A DNA stretch of 10,031 nt, from positions 1 to 10,031 of the forward strand of contig PWVN01000198.1 of the NCBI GenBank assembly GCA_003561835.1. The letters are read 5' to 3'. The position numbers and the translations under genes were made by a program. This stretch comes from Syntrophomonadaceae bacterium. GTDB lineage: Bacteria; Bacillota; Dethiobacteria; PWVN01. Position 1 is the first letter of the stretch, and each line of letters begins with the position of its first letter. Below, piece after piece: positions 1-6,257 of the stretch. The notes under the pieces were generated by a model that had not been told where the DNA came from, did no database searches, and worked only from the letters and a program-made list of their open reading frames with translations.

Positions 1-168
1 CCGGCCCATTTGGCCCCCTTCTGCTTTTTTGCCTGCATACTTGTTGATGAAGAAAATACCCAGCCGGTTGACGACCAGGGCTGCCGCCAGGACCAGGGCA
101 AAACTCAGGAGGTTCTCCCCCGTCAGCGGGGCCGCATTCTCCGTTAGAAAATCAACAAAGGTACCCAT
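1..168 (-). CDS. N-terminus of an unidentified membrane protein (cut by window edge)
   Basis: Fifty-six codons are visible, starting at an ATG read from 168 and running off the left edge. A GGGAGG ribosome site lies just upstream (about 175-180). The visible protein begins with a short polar segment (residues 1-20, ending near TGENL). One hydrophobic helix follows (about 21-41, rich in L, A, V and F), then a basic, Gly-rich stretch (KYAGKKAEGGQMGR). One helix followed by a positive loop suggests the N-terminus lies outside and the loop in the cytoplasm. A mechanosensitive channel of the MscS type would fit this start, but nothing diagnostic is inside the window. The gene follows the flavoprotein gene on the same strand after about 85 bp, so the two may be co-transcribed. 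Confidence 0.7.
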   Translation of the reverse strand, partial: MGTFVDFLTENAAPLTGENLLSFALVLAAALVVNRLGIFFINKYAGKKAEGGQMGR

Positions 169-253
169 TGTCAGCCTCCCTTGAATATCCTTTCAGAACC
201 CCTTCGAGGAAAAACATGGAGGGATATCCCTATTTTTCCCACCTACCCGCCGG

Positions 254-850
254 TTAATCCTGAAAATTCTTCGATACGAAGTCCCGCCCCTCCCGGTAAG
301 CCCGCTGGAGGGCCTCCGGGTCCTTCTCAAGCGCCCCCTTTTCATCATAGCCCTGGAGGCAGAGGAAGCTGCTGAAGGTAAGGCGCGTATTCAGGAAAAG
401 GGCTTCCGCCGTTACCCGCACGCTGTCGCAGTATTTTTTGTTCTTCATGCCCCCCACGGCCAGGAAGCCGGCGGGACGTTTACCGGGGGCCTTCAAATGG
501 CGGAGCTCCTCGTTGCCGAAATTGATGAACCAGTAGATCTGAAAGCGCTCTATGGCCGCCTTGATATAGGCGGATACGGATCCGAAATAGATGGGGGAAG
601 CCAGGATCAGGCCATCGGCCTTCGCCAGTTTTTCATAGATTTCCCCCATGTCATCGGCGATCACGCACTCTCCCGTCTCCCGGCAGCCGTCGCAGTGGGT
701 GCAGGGCTTGATGTCCAGGTCCGCCACCCGCAGCACCTCCACCCGGGCCCCCGCCTCTTCGGCCCCCTTTTTGAAGGTATCCATCATAAAGTCCGTGTTG
801 CCCCCCCGCCTGGGGCTCCCCGATAATGCCAGTATGTTTGCCAATACCAT
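254..850 (-). CDS. NAD(P)H-dependent FMN reductase / iron-sulfur flavoprotein (Isf-like)
   Basis: Flavodoxin-fold protein of about 198 residues. GSPRRGGNT (11-19) is the FMN phosphate-binding loop of the NADPH-dependent FMN reductase family, and ASPIYFGSVSAYIKAAIER (from residue 84) is the second FMN-contacting segment. Between them lies a compact cysteine motif, C50-X2-C53-X2-C56-X5-C62. This matches the CX2CX2CX4-7C cluster motif of archaeal and clostridial iron-sulfur flavoproteins, so a [4Fe-4S] cluster next to FMN is likely. The inferred role is cytoplasmic electron transfer or O2/peroxide detoxification in an anaerobe. The start is uncertain: GTG at 853, ATG at 850 and TTG at 844 are in frame. 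AAAGGGTGATGG matches the extended anti-SD and would place TTG 844 well, giving the family-typical start (M)ANILALSGSP. A candidate promoter lies just upstream. Confidence 0.9.
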   Translation of the reverse strand: MVLANILALSGSPRRGGNTDFMMDTFKKGAEEAGARVEVLRVADLDIKPCTHCDGCRETGECVIADDMGEIYEKLAKADGLILASPIYFGSVSAYIKAAIERFQIYWFINFGNEELRHLKAPGKRPAGFLAVGGMKNKKYCDSVRVTAEALFLNTRLTFSSFLCLQGYDEKGALEKDPEALQRAYREGRDFVSKNFQD

Positions 851-866
851 CACCCTTTCTCACGCT

Positions 867-896
867 GTTATAGGATACTTCTCCAAAAACAGCCAA
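867..896 (-). promoter_or_regulatory. Candidate sigma-A promoter of the iron-sulfur flavoprotein gene
   Basis: Read on the minus strand, TTGGCT (896-891) is followed after 18 bp by TATAAC (872-867). The start of transcription would fall near 860, giving a very short leader before the flavoprotein start. It sits just downstream of the terminator of the preceding gene, as an independent promoter should. The -35 is only a partial match. Confidence 0.4.
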
Positions 897-907
897 ACCC
901 CTGCACC

Positions 908-937
908 GAAAAACAAACCCCTTCGCAAAGGAAGGGG
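908..937 (-). terminator. Rho-independent terminator of the four-helix membrane protein gene
   Basis: On the minus strand a perfect 7-bp stem CCCCTTC/GAAGGGG (937-931 with 924-918) closes a 6-nt loop (CTTTGC). It is followed directly by TTTGTTTTT (917-909). It lies about 60 bp after the stop codon at 999 and before the flavoprotein promoter, so the two minus-strand genes look transcriptionally separate. Confidence 0.8.
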
Positions 938-998
938 CGTTGTTCCCGGGTCTTTTCCAAGGTCCCCACGGCGGCTAAACCGGCCCTGGGAAGCCTGA

Positions 999-1499
999 CT
1001 AGGTTTTTGTGATGAAATACTTGTCTCCCTGGTAGGCCAGGTAGAAGAGAAGGAGTCCGAAGATAAAGACCATGATGTTGGCCTGCAGGGCCCGCTCCAA
1101 AACGTTCATCATGTACTGGATGGCCGCACCTTCGGTACTAGCGGGCAAGAAGCTGTAGATGGCGCTCCGGGTGGAAAGCATCACGAAAAAGGAGATGATG
1201 GAGAGGGACGCCGGCGCCCAAAAGGAGTGGAAGGTATGGCGCATGAAAAAAATACAGATGAGACAGAAGATGGCCCCCGCCAGGGATAACCAAAACAGAT
1301 TTTGCACCACCACGGGCATCAGATTGGCGGAGAGAATGGTTTCCTGCCTCTGTAGCCCCGTAGCCTCGGTTATGATGATGTTAACCTTATCCTTCGCCAC
1401 GGTGCCCATCAGGGAGTAGAAGAAAACCACGCCAAACAGGCTGATGGTGTAGGCAAAGTTCAGGATCATTAAAATAATGAGTTTAATATCCCTGTGCAT
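999..1499 (-). CDS. Unidentified four-helix membrane protein
   Basis: A 166-residue protein I do not recognise. It has four hydrophobic segments at about 6-31, 64-86, 95-115 and 139-157. Between helices 1 and 2 is a polar loop (AKDKVNIIITEATGLQRQETILS), and a second polar loop at 116-138 carries STEGAAIQYMMNVLERA. The C-terminus is short and basic (DKYFITKT). No cysteine cluster, nucleotide motif or transporter signature is visible. The reading frame opens further upstream, but the ATG at 1499 is preceded at 6 nt by a perfect AAGGAGG (1512-1506), which fixes the start. The gene has its own -10 box upstream and its own terminator downstream, so it is monocistronic. The base composition is more AT-rich than that of its neighbours, as is common for membrane segments. 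Confidence 0.8.
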   Translation of the reverse strand: MHRDIKLIILMILNFAYTISLFGVVFFYSLMGTVAKDKVNIIITEATGLQRQETILSANLMPVVVQNLFWLSLAGAIFCLICIFFMRHTFHSFWAPASLSIISFFVMLSTRSAIYSFLPASTEGAAIQYMMNVLERALQANIMVFIFGLLLFYLAYQGDKYFITKT

Positions 1500-1543
1500 C
1501 TTGATCCTCCTTATCTGTATAAAAAAGCTTATTTCCTGGTACA

Positions 1544-1549
1544 ATTATA
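1544..1549 (-). promoter_or_regulatory. -10 box (TATAAT) of the four-helix membrane protein gene
   Basis: A perfect TATAAT reads on the minus strand from 1549 to 1544, about 45 bp before the ATG. At -35 there is only a T-rich GTTTTT, which is a poor match, so promoter strength is uncertain. Confidence 0.5.
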
Positions 1550-1609
1550 TTCCGTATCTTCCTTGAAAAACCCTTTTTTGCCCGGGAAAAATTTTTCTGC
1601 CACCGCGGT

Positions 1610-1659
1610 AAAACTCCCGGCAAAACAACCTCACAAAACTCCCGGCAAAACAACCTAAC
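1610..1659. repeat. 25-bp tandem duplication, two copies
   Basis: Copy 1 (1610-1634) and copy 2 (1635-1659) read AAAACTCCCGGCAAAACAAC followed by CTCAC or CTAAC, with one difference in 25 bases. They abut exactly. The stretch 1500-1808 around them has no gene. It holds this repeat, the minus-strand promoter at about 1545, a weak hairpin at 1667-1687, and the SDR ribosome site. Confidence 0.85.
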
Positions 1660-1666
1660 AAAAACA

Positions 1667-1694
1667 GCCTCCTGGATAAGGGAGGGCCTCTTTT
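1667..1694. other. Imperfect hairpin in the SDR leader
   Basis: GCCTCC and GGAGGGC pair with one bulged base around a TGGATAA-type loop, followed on the plus strand by CTCTTTT. On the minus strand the same hairpin is followed by TGTTTTTGTT. It could be a weak terminator or attenuator in either direction. Neither role is clear, because no gene lies immediately upstream on either strand. Confidence 0.3.
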
Positions 1695-1808
1695 GGAAAT
1701 CTAAAGCAAAGGGAAGTTTTGGGGCAGGCCGGCCTCAGGCGGACAAAAACACCGTGCGAAGAGACCGCGCCCCTTTGCCCCCAGCAAATTGGGAAAGGAA
1801 TGAGAAGA

Positions 1809-2558
1809 ATGCCGAGATTGCAGGATCGGGTGGCCGTCATTACCGGCGGCACATCGGGGATCGGCGAAGCCTGTGTCCACCTCTTTGCCCGGGAAGGGGC
1901 CCGGGTCGTCCTGGCAGGCCGCAGTGAGGAAAAGGGGAAGGGAATTGAGGCCAGGGTCCGGCAGGAAGGCGGGACAGCCCTCTTCCACAAAACCGATGTG
2001 TCCCGGGCCGACCAGGTGAAAAGCCTCATGGAGGCAGCCCGCAAACACTTCCAGCGAATCGATATCCTGGTCAACAATGCGGGAATCGGCCAGCAGACCC
2101 CCCTCCACCAGATGGAGGAAGAGGAATGGGACCGGGTCCTCGATATCAACCTGAAGAGCGTCTACCTGTGCTCCAGGTATGCCCTTCCCGTCATGCAGGA
2201 GCAAAAAGGTGGGAGTATCATCAACATGGCCTCCATCCTGGGGTTGGTGGGGTTCCCCGGGGCCGGGGCCTACAACGCCTCCAAGGGGGGGATGCGGCTC
2301 TTGACCCGCAACATGGCCCTGGAATATGCCAGGGACGGCATCCGGGTCAACTCCATCTGTCCCGGCTTTATCGAAACCCCCATGATCGAGAAGGAGCTGG
2401 ACCCGGAAACCCTGAAGGACCTGGCAGAGGCCCACCCCCTGGGGCGGCTGGGGAAGCCGGCAGAGGTGGCCTCGGTGGCCCTTTTCCTGGCCGGGGAGGA
2501 GTCCTCCTTCATCACAGGCTCCGACATCTTCGTGGACGGCGGCTATACCGCCCGGTAA
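1809..2558 (+). CDS. Short-chain dehydrogenase/reductase (FabG-type 3-oxoacyl reductase family)
   Basis: A 249-residue classical SDR with a Rossmann fold. TGGTSGIG (12-19) is the dinucleotide-binding TGxxxGxG motif and NNAG is at 89-92. The catalytic tetrad is complete: N114 (DINLKS), S142, Y155 and K159 (YNASK). ICPGFIETPM (183-192) is the usual post-catalytic segment, and the C-terminus FVDGGYTAR is typical. It reduces or oxidises a carbonyl/alcohol with NAD(P)(H). FabG and 3-hydroxyacyl-CoA dehydrogenases are the closest classes, but the substrate cannot be read from sequence. I chose the ATG at 1809 because AAAGGA ends 9 nt upstream. An in-frame ATG at 1800 would directly abut that site. 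The open frame extends to 1719 without any family-like sequence. The gene stands alone on the plus strand, convergent with the FabK-like gene. Confidence 0.93.
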   Translation: MPRLQDRVAVITGGTSGIGEACVHLFAREGARVVLAGRSEEKGKGIEARVRQEGGTALFHKTDVSRADQVKSLMEAARKHFQRIDILVNNAGIGQQTPLHQMEEEEWDRVLDINLKSVYLCSRYALPVMQEQKGGSIINMASILGLVGFPGAGAYNASKGGMRLLTRNMALEYARDGIRVNSICPGFIETPMIEKELDPETLKDLAEAHPLGRLGKPAEVASVALFLAGEESSFITGSDIFVDGGYTAR

Positions 2559-2638
2559 GACTCCCTTTGCCCCTTTGGAGGCACCACCAAAAGACAGAAA
2601 ATTGACAGGCTACTATCAGGGTAGTTGATGGAGTCAGG

Positions 2639-2658
2639 CCCCCGCGCTAGGGGGTTTT
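2639..2658 (+). terminator. Possible terminator of the SDR gene overlapping the end of the convergent gene
   Basis: On the plus strand CCCCC (2639-2643) and GGGGG (2650-2654) pair around a 6-nt loop, followed by TTTT. The loop contains the stop codon of the convergent FabK-like gene. The T-run is short, so this is tentative. Confidence 0.4.
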
Positions 2659-3621
2659 CCCGCTCCTCGAAAGCCTTGCCACAGCCCCGGCCGCTTCCGC
2701 CATGATCTCCTCCATGATCTCCGCCGCCGGGGGAAAGTCCCGGATGAGGCCGATGGCCTGGCCGCAGTGCAGGAGCCCGCGGCTTATGTCCCCCGTCTCC
2801 ATGACCTCCTTCTCCCTGCTGCCCGTGACCAGGGGGATCAGGTCCCCGATGGTGGCCCCTTCCCCTTCCATGGCGGCCACCTTCCGGGCCACATCGTTCT
2901 TGATGACCCGGGCGGTATTTCGCAGGGAGCGAAGCACGAACATGGTGTCCCGTTCCGTCAGTGTCGTCAGGTATTCCTTCAAGTTGTCGCTCATGGGTGC
3001 CTCCCGGGACATCATGAACCGGGTCCCCATGAGGACCCCCTCCGCCCCCAGGGCCAGGGCCGCCACCAAACCGCGGCCGTCGGCGAAGCCCCCCGCCGCC
3101 ACCACGGGAATGTCGACGGCGTCCACGGCCGCCGGCAGCAGGACGGTGGAGGAAACGTCTTCCTCCCCCGGGTGCCCGGCGCACTCAAACCCGTCCACCA
3201 CCACGGCATGACAGCCAATTTCCTGGGCCTTTTTGGCAAAGCGGACCGCTGTCACCTTGTGCATGACCTTGATGCCCCGCTCCCGGAAGAGGGGCATATA
3301 TTCTGCGGGGTTTCGCCCCGCCGTTTCCACCACCGTCACCCCTTCCTCCCCCATGGCTTCAATATATCCCTGGATGTCCAGGGGTTTGAGGGCGGGGAAA
3401 AGGGGGATGTTGACCCCGAAGGGCTTTGCGGTCAATGTCTTGACGCGTTTTAACTCCTTCTGGAATTCCTCCCGGGTAAGGAACGTGGCGGCGGACAGGA
3501 TTCCCAGCCCCCCGGCATTGGATACGGCGGCCACCAACTCCGCCCGGGACAGCCACAGCATCCCCCCCTGGATCAGGGGGTATTTTAGGTCGAACATTTC
3601 GGTGATGCGGGTTTTAAACAA
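2647..3621 (-). CDS. Nitronate monooxygenase / FabK-like FMN enoyl reductase family protein
   Basis: A 324-residue TIM-barrel flavoprotein. The family hallmarks appear in order: PLIQGGM (15-21), NAGGLG (35-40), GVNIP (69-73), HKV (121-123), DGFECAGHPG (143-152, the region holding the catalytic His in nitronate monooxygenases), AAGGFADGRG (175-184, FMN phosphate site) and GAEGVLMGTRF (192-202). HCGQAIGLIRD is near the C-terminus. Members either oxidise alkyl nitronates with O2 or reduce enoyl-ACP (FabK). Sequence alone does not separate the two, and the anaerobic, lipid-enzyme context makes an enoyl- or acyl-directed role plausible. The start is a TTG at 3621, chosen because GGGAGGG lies 6 nt upstream. 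The first ATG (residue 9) would cut into the conserved N-terminus. The gene follows the sigma-54 activator on the same strand by 83 bp and could be co-transcribed with it or controlled by it. Confidence 0.9.
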   Translation of the reverse strand: MFKTRITEMFDLKYPLIQGGMLWLSRAELVAAVSNAGGLGILSAATFLTREEFQKELKRVKTLTAKPFGVNIPLFPALKPLDIQGYIEAMGEEGVTVVETAGRNPAEYMPLFRERGIKVMHKVTAVRFAKKAQEIGCHAVVVDGFECAGHPGEEDVSSTVLLPAAVDAVDIPVVAAGGFADGRGLVAALALGAEGVLMGTRFMMSREAPMSDNLKEYLTTLTERDTMFVLRSLRNTARVIKNDVARKVAAMEGEGATIGDLIPLVTGSREKEVMETGDISRGLLHCGQAIGLIRDFPPAAEIMEEIMAEAAGAVARLSRSGKTP

Positions 3622-3627
3622 GAAGAT

Positions 3628-3634
3628 CCCTCCC
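3628..3634 (-). promoter_or_regulatory. Ribosome site fixing the TTG start of the FabK-like gene
   Basis: GGGAGGG on the minus strand, 6 nt before TTG (3621-3619). A TATACT-like -10 (3659-3654) lies further upstream without a recognisable -35. I saw no GG-N10-GC sigma-54 promoter in this gap. Confidence 0.6.
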
Positions 3635-3704
3635 GGAAATTTTTATTTCGTTTAGTATATTTGACGTCGTTAACCATTTCTCCTGCAGGAAGGGAAAAGT
3701 CCGG

Positions 3705-5093
3705 CTATTTTAGCTCCCCCAGGCCGTACCGCTGGAGTTTGTTGTAGAGGCTGCGGATGGAGATCCCCAGCCGCCTGGCCGCCTCCGTCTTGTTGCCGCC
3801 GCACTCCCTGAGGGCCCCGGCCAGGGCTCTCTCCTCGCAGCGGGCCTTGATCTCGGCTAAGGTCTCCCCTTTCTGCCCCTCTTCCCCCTCCCTTTGGCCC
3901 CGGTCCCGGGGCAGATCCCCGGGGAGCATCAGGTGCTTGGGCTTAACCACCAGTTCATCCCGCTTCAGGTTGATGAGGCCCCGGGCGATGACATTTTTCA
4001 ATTCCCGCACGTTGCCGGGCCATTGGTAGCTCAAGAGCTTATCCATGGCCTCCGGGGACAGGCTGGCCCCCGTCCGGTTGTAGTCCTGGCAGATGTGGTT
4101 CAAAAAGTGGCGGGCGATCAACGGGATGTCCTGCCGCCGCTCGTGCAGGGAGGGTATGTAGATGGGGAAGACATTCAGGCGGTAATAAAGGTCCCGGCGA
4201 AAGGACCCCAGGCGGAGAAGTTCCTCCAGGTCCGCGTTGGTGGCCGTGATGATGCGGACATCCACGGGGGCGGCCTTGGAATCCCCCACTTTGACGATTT
4301 CCCCCTCCTGGAGGACCCGGAGCAGCTTGGCCTGGAGGTTCAGGCTCATGGAACCGATCTCATCCAGGAAGAGAGTCCCGCCGTCGGCCTCCTCGAAGAG
4401 GCCCCGCCGGCCCTTCTTCAGGGCCCCGGTAAAGGAGCCTTCCGTGTAGCCAAAGAGTTCGCTCTCCAGAAGGTTCTCGTGAAGGGCCGAGCAGTTGACC
4501 CTGAGAAACTTCTTCTCCCGCCGGTGGCTGGCATCGTGGATGGCATGGGCAAAGAGTTCTTTCCCCGTGCCGCAGTCCCCCCGCAGGAGAACATTGACGG
4601 GGGTTAGAGCCGCCACCCCGGCATTGCTGATGGCCTCCTTGATCTTTTCGCTCTGGCCGATGATATCCTCAAAGGTGTACTTGGCTTCCAGGTGCCGCAC
4701 CTTCTGCCGGGTCAGCTTCAGCTCATCGTAGAGGGAGCGGATCTCGGAAACATCATGGATGATGCCCACGCTGCCCCGCAGGTGCCCGTTGATGACGAGG
4801 GGGGCGCAGCTGACCAGCACATCCCGGCGGTAGGGGCCCACCTTCATGGGGACGCCCCGGATGGGCTTGCCGGTCTCGAGGACCTTCATATGGATGCTTT
4901 CCCCCTCGGCAATATCCACGGCGGCAGGCTTGTTCATGACATCCTTCTCCTCCAACCCCGTCAACCGGTAATAGGCCTTGTTGAAGATGAGGCCCATCCC
5001 CTTCTCGTCCACCACGGAGATGGCGTCCTGGACGCTGTCAATGATATTTTTCAAGACATGCTCGGCTTCCTTGATCTGGATATCGGGATCCAT
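3705..5093 (-). CDS. PAS-domain sigma-54-dependent transcriptional activator
   Basis: A 462-residue enhancer-binding protein. An N-terminal PAS sensor (about 10-115) leads through a coiled segment (117-138) to the AAA+ domain (about 142-370) and a Fis-type HTH (about 430-457, GNKTEAARRLGISIRSLYNKL). The ATPase motifs are present: Walker A GDCGTGKE (172-179), the sigma-54 contact loop GSFTGA (219-224), Walker B GGTLFLDEIG (238-247), arginine fingers FRRDLYYRL (298-306) and WPGNVREL (358-365). Two motifs differ from the commonest form: DC replaces ES in Walker A, and GSFTGA replaces GAFTGA. It should drive RpoN-dependent promoters in response to a small ligand sensed by PAS. The ATG at 5093 follows a GGAAGGGGG purine tract. 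The frame extends upstream, but that part is not PAS-like. Its target is not evident; the downstream FabK-like gene is a guess. Confidence 0.95.
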   Translation of the reverse strand: MDPDIQIKEAEHVLKNIIDSVQDAISVVDEKGMGLIFNKAYYRLTGLEEKDVMNKPAAVDIAEGESIHMKVLETGKPIRGVPMKVGPYRRDVLVSCAPLVINGHLRGSVGIIHDVSEIRSLYDELKLTRQKVRHLEAKYTFEDIIGQSEKIKEAISNAGVAALTPVNVLLRGDCGTGKELFAHAIHDASHRREKKFLRVNCSALHENLLESELFGYTEGSFTGALKKGRRGLFEEADGGTLFLDEIGSMSLNLQAKLLRVLQEGEIVKVGDSKAAPVDVRIITATNADLEELLRLGSFRRDLYYRLNVFPIYIPSLHERRQDIPLIARHFLNHICQDYNRTGASLSPEAMDKLLSYQWPGNVRELKNVIARGLINLKRDELVVKPKHLMLPGDLPRDRGQREGEEGQKGETLAEIKARCEERALAGALRECGGNKTEAARRLGISIRSLYNKLQRYGLGELK

Positions 5094-5121
5094 CCGGCTG
5101 CCCCCTTCCTTCTCTGGCTTT

Positions 5122-5151
5122 ATTATATAACCGGGGAAAGAGGCGGGGCAA
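5122..5151 (-). promoter_or_regulatory. Sigma-A promoter of the sigma-54 activator gene
   Basis: On the minus strand TTGCCC (5151-5146), an 18-bp spacer and TATAAT (5127-5122). The start of transcription would be near 5115, about 20 nt before the ATG. The gene therefore seems to be transcribed by the housekeeping sigma factor. Confidence 0.6.
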
Positions 5152-5233
5152 GAGACAATTTCCGTCAGGTCCCTTTCCCCGGCGGCAGGAAAAAGCCTCC
5201 GCAAAAAAACCCCTCTTTTTTCCCGGAACCCTG

Positions 5234-5261
5234 TTAAAAAGGCGGCCTGTAAGTATATAAT
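5234..5261 (+). promoter_or_regulatory. Candidate promoter of the kinase-fusion/hpt operon
   Basis: TATAAT (5256-5261) on the plus strand with a weak GTTAAA-like -35 at 17 bp. It is divergent from the activator promoter, with the two -10 boxes about 130 bp apart. Confidence 0.5.
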
Positions 5262-5284
5262 GGTAGTGAAGGGACGAGAACACT

Positions 5285-5290
5285 AGGAGG
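5285..5290 (+). promoter_or_regulatory. Ribosome site fixing the GTG start of the kinase fusion
   Basis: AGGAGG ends 7 nt before GTG 5298 but only 1 nt before the in-frame ATG 5292, too close for initiation. The GTG start also gives the family-typical N-terminus (M)GVITISREF. Confidence 0.7.
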
Positions 5291-5297
5291 TATGAGA

Positions 5298-6242
5298 GTG
5301 GGCGTCATCACCATATCCCGGGAATTTGCCAGCGGCGGCGATGCCGTCGCCGGCCTGGTGGCCCAAAAGCTGGGCTTCACCCTGGTCAGCAAGAAAACCG
5401 TCACGGAAAACCTGCCCGTCTTCATGCAGGAAGGCTCCAGCGCTCCCGTAAACCCCAAAAAAGTCTCCAAGAACCCCTACTCCAAGGAGTACATCAATGC
5501 CCTGCACGAATACATCTATGACCTGGCCATCCGGGAGGACCTGGTGATCCTGGGCCGGGGGGGGCAGGTCCTCTTCAAGGACTTCCCGCCCTCCCTGCAT
5601 GTAAAAATTGCCGCCAGCAAGGCCCAAAGGATCCAGAGGGTCATGAGGCACTACAACCTGGGGGAAGAGGCGGCCCAAAAACTCATCATGGAACAGGAAA
5701 GAACCAAGAAACGCTACCTGAAGCGGGTCTTCGGGGTAGATTGGGCCTCCCTGCACCTCTATGACCTGATCGTCAATACGGACCGGGTCAGCCACGAGGA
5801 TGCCGCCGATATCATCGTCAAGGCCTACCGGATCCACGGGGAGTACCGGGAAGTGGCCGGGCCCCGGGAAGCGCTCCCCGGGGCTGCCGAAAGGGAAGAC
5901 GAAGGGCAGGAGGCGGGGGCGTCCTTCATGCATGCCAGCGAAGAGGAATTCGCCAGGATGCTGGATTTTTACCGCATCAAATGGGAGTACGAGCCCCGGG
6001 TCTTTCCCCTGGAGTGGGACAGCGACGGCAACGTTACCGAAGCCTTCGCCCCGGATTTTTATCTGCCGGAACAGGACGTGTATCTGGAACTCACCACCCA
6101 GAGGCAGAAACTGGTCTGGAAGAAGAACAAAAAGATCCGCCGCTTAAAAAAGCTTTACCCCGATGTCAATATCAAGATCATGTACAGCAAAGATATCAAG
6201 AGCCTGCTGCGAAAATTCGGAATGGAAGAAGACCTGAGCTAA
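5298..6242 (+). CDS. Fusion protein: cytidylate-kinase-like P-loop domain plus PD-(D/E)XK-like domain
   Basis: A 314-residue two-domain protein. The N-terminal part (1-180) resembles the cytidylate-kinase-like family: ITISREFASGGDAVA (4-18, P-loop region), VILGRGGQVLF (83-93), LHVKIAASKAQRI (100-112) and YDLIVNTDRVS (155-165). These proteins are predicted nucleotide kinases, and substrates are known for few of them. A Gly/Glu-rich linker (about 182-214) follows. The C-terminal part (about 215-305) has FYRIKWEYEPRVFPL, then APDFYLPE (251-258), VYLELTT (261-267) and K-rich KLVWKKNKKIRRLKKLYPDVNIKI. The D253...E264 pattern on successive beta strands suggests a restriction-endonuclease-like fold. 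T266 stands where the lysine of ExK is expected, so activity is uncertain. The gene is 15 bp upstream of hpt, in one operon. The kinase call is moderately firm; the nuclease call is inferred from pattern only. Confidence 0.8.
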   Translation: MGVITISREFASGGDAVAGLVAQKLGFTLVSKKTVTENLPVFMQEGSSAPVNPKKVSKNPYSKEYINALHEYIYDLAIREDLVILGRGGQVLFKDFPPSLHVKIAASKAQRIQRVMRHYNLGEEAAQKLIMEQERTKKRYLKRVFGVDWASLHLYDLIVNTDRVSHEDAADIIVKAYRIHGEYREVAGPREALPGAAEREDEGQEAGASFMHASEEEFARMLDFYRIKWEYEPRVFPLEWDSDGNVTEAFAPDFYLPEQDVYLELTTQRQKLVWKKNKKIRRLKKLYPDVNIKIMYSKDIKSLLRKFGMEEDLS

Positions 6243-6257
6243 GGAAAGGATGGTATC

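Noticed and set aside
2599..2630. TTGACA at about 2603 on the plus strand as a promoter
   Set aside because: There is no TATAAT-like box at 16-18 bp, and it would only drive antisense transcription into the FabK-like gene.
5180..5222. A-run and T-run rich stretch with an imperfect hairpin between the divergent promoters
   Set aside because: No transcript enters this gap from either side, and the stem has a bulge, so a terminator role is unsupported.
3894..5237. Plus-strand open frames opposite the sigma-54 activator
   Set aside because: These are antisense shadows of the AAA+ gene with no ribosome sites or family features.
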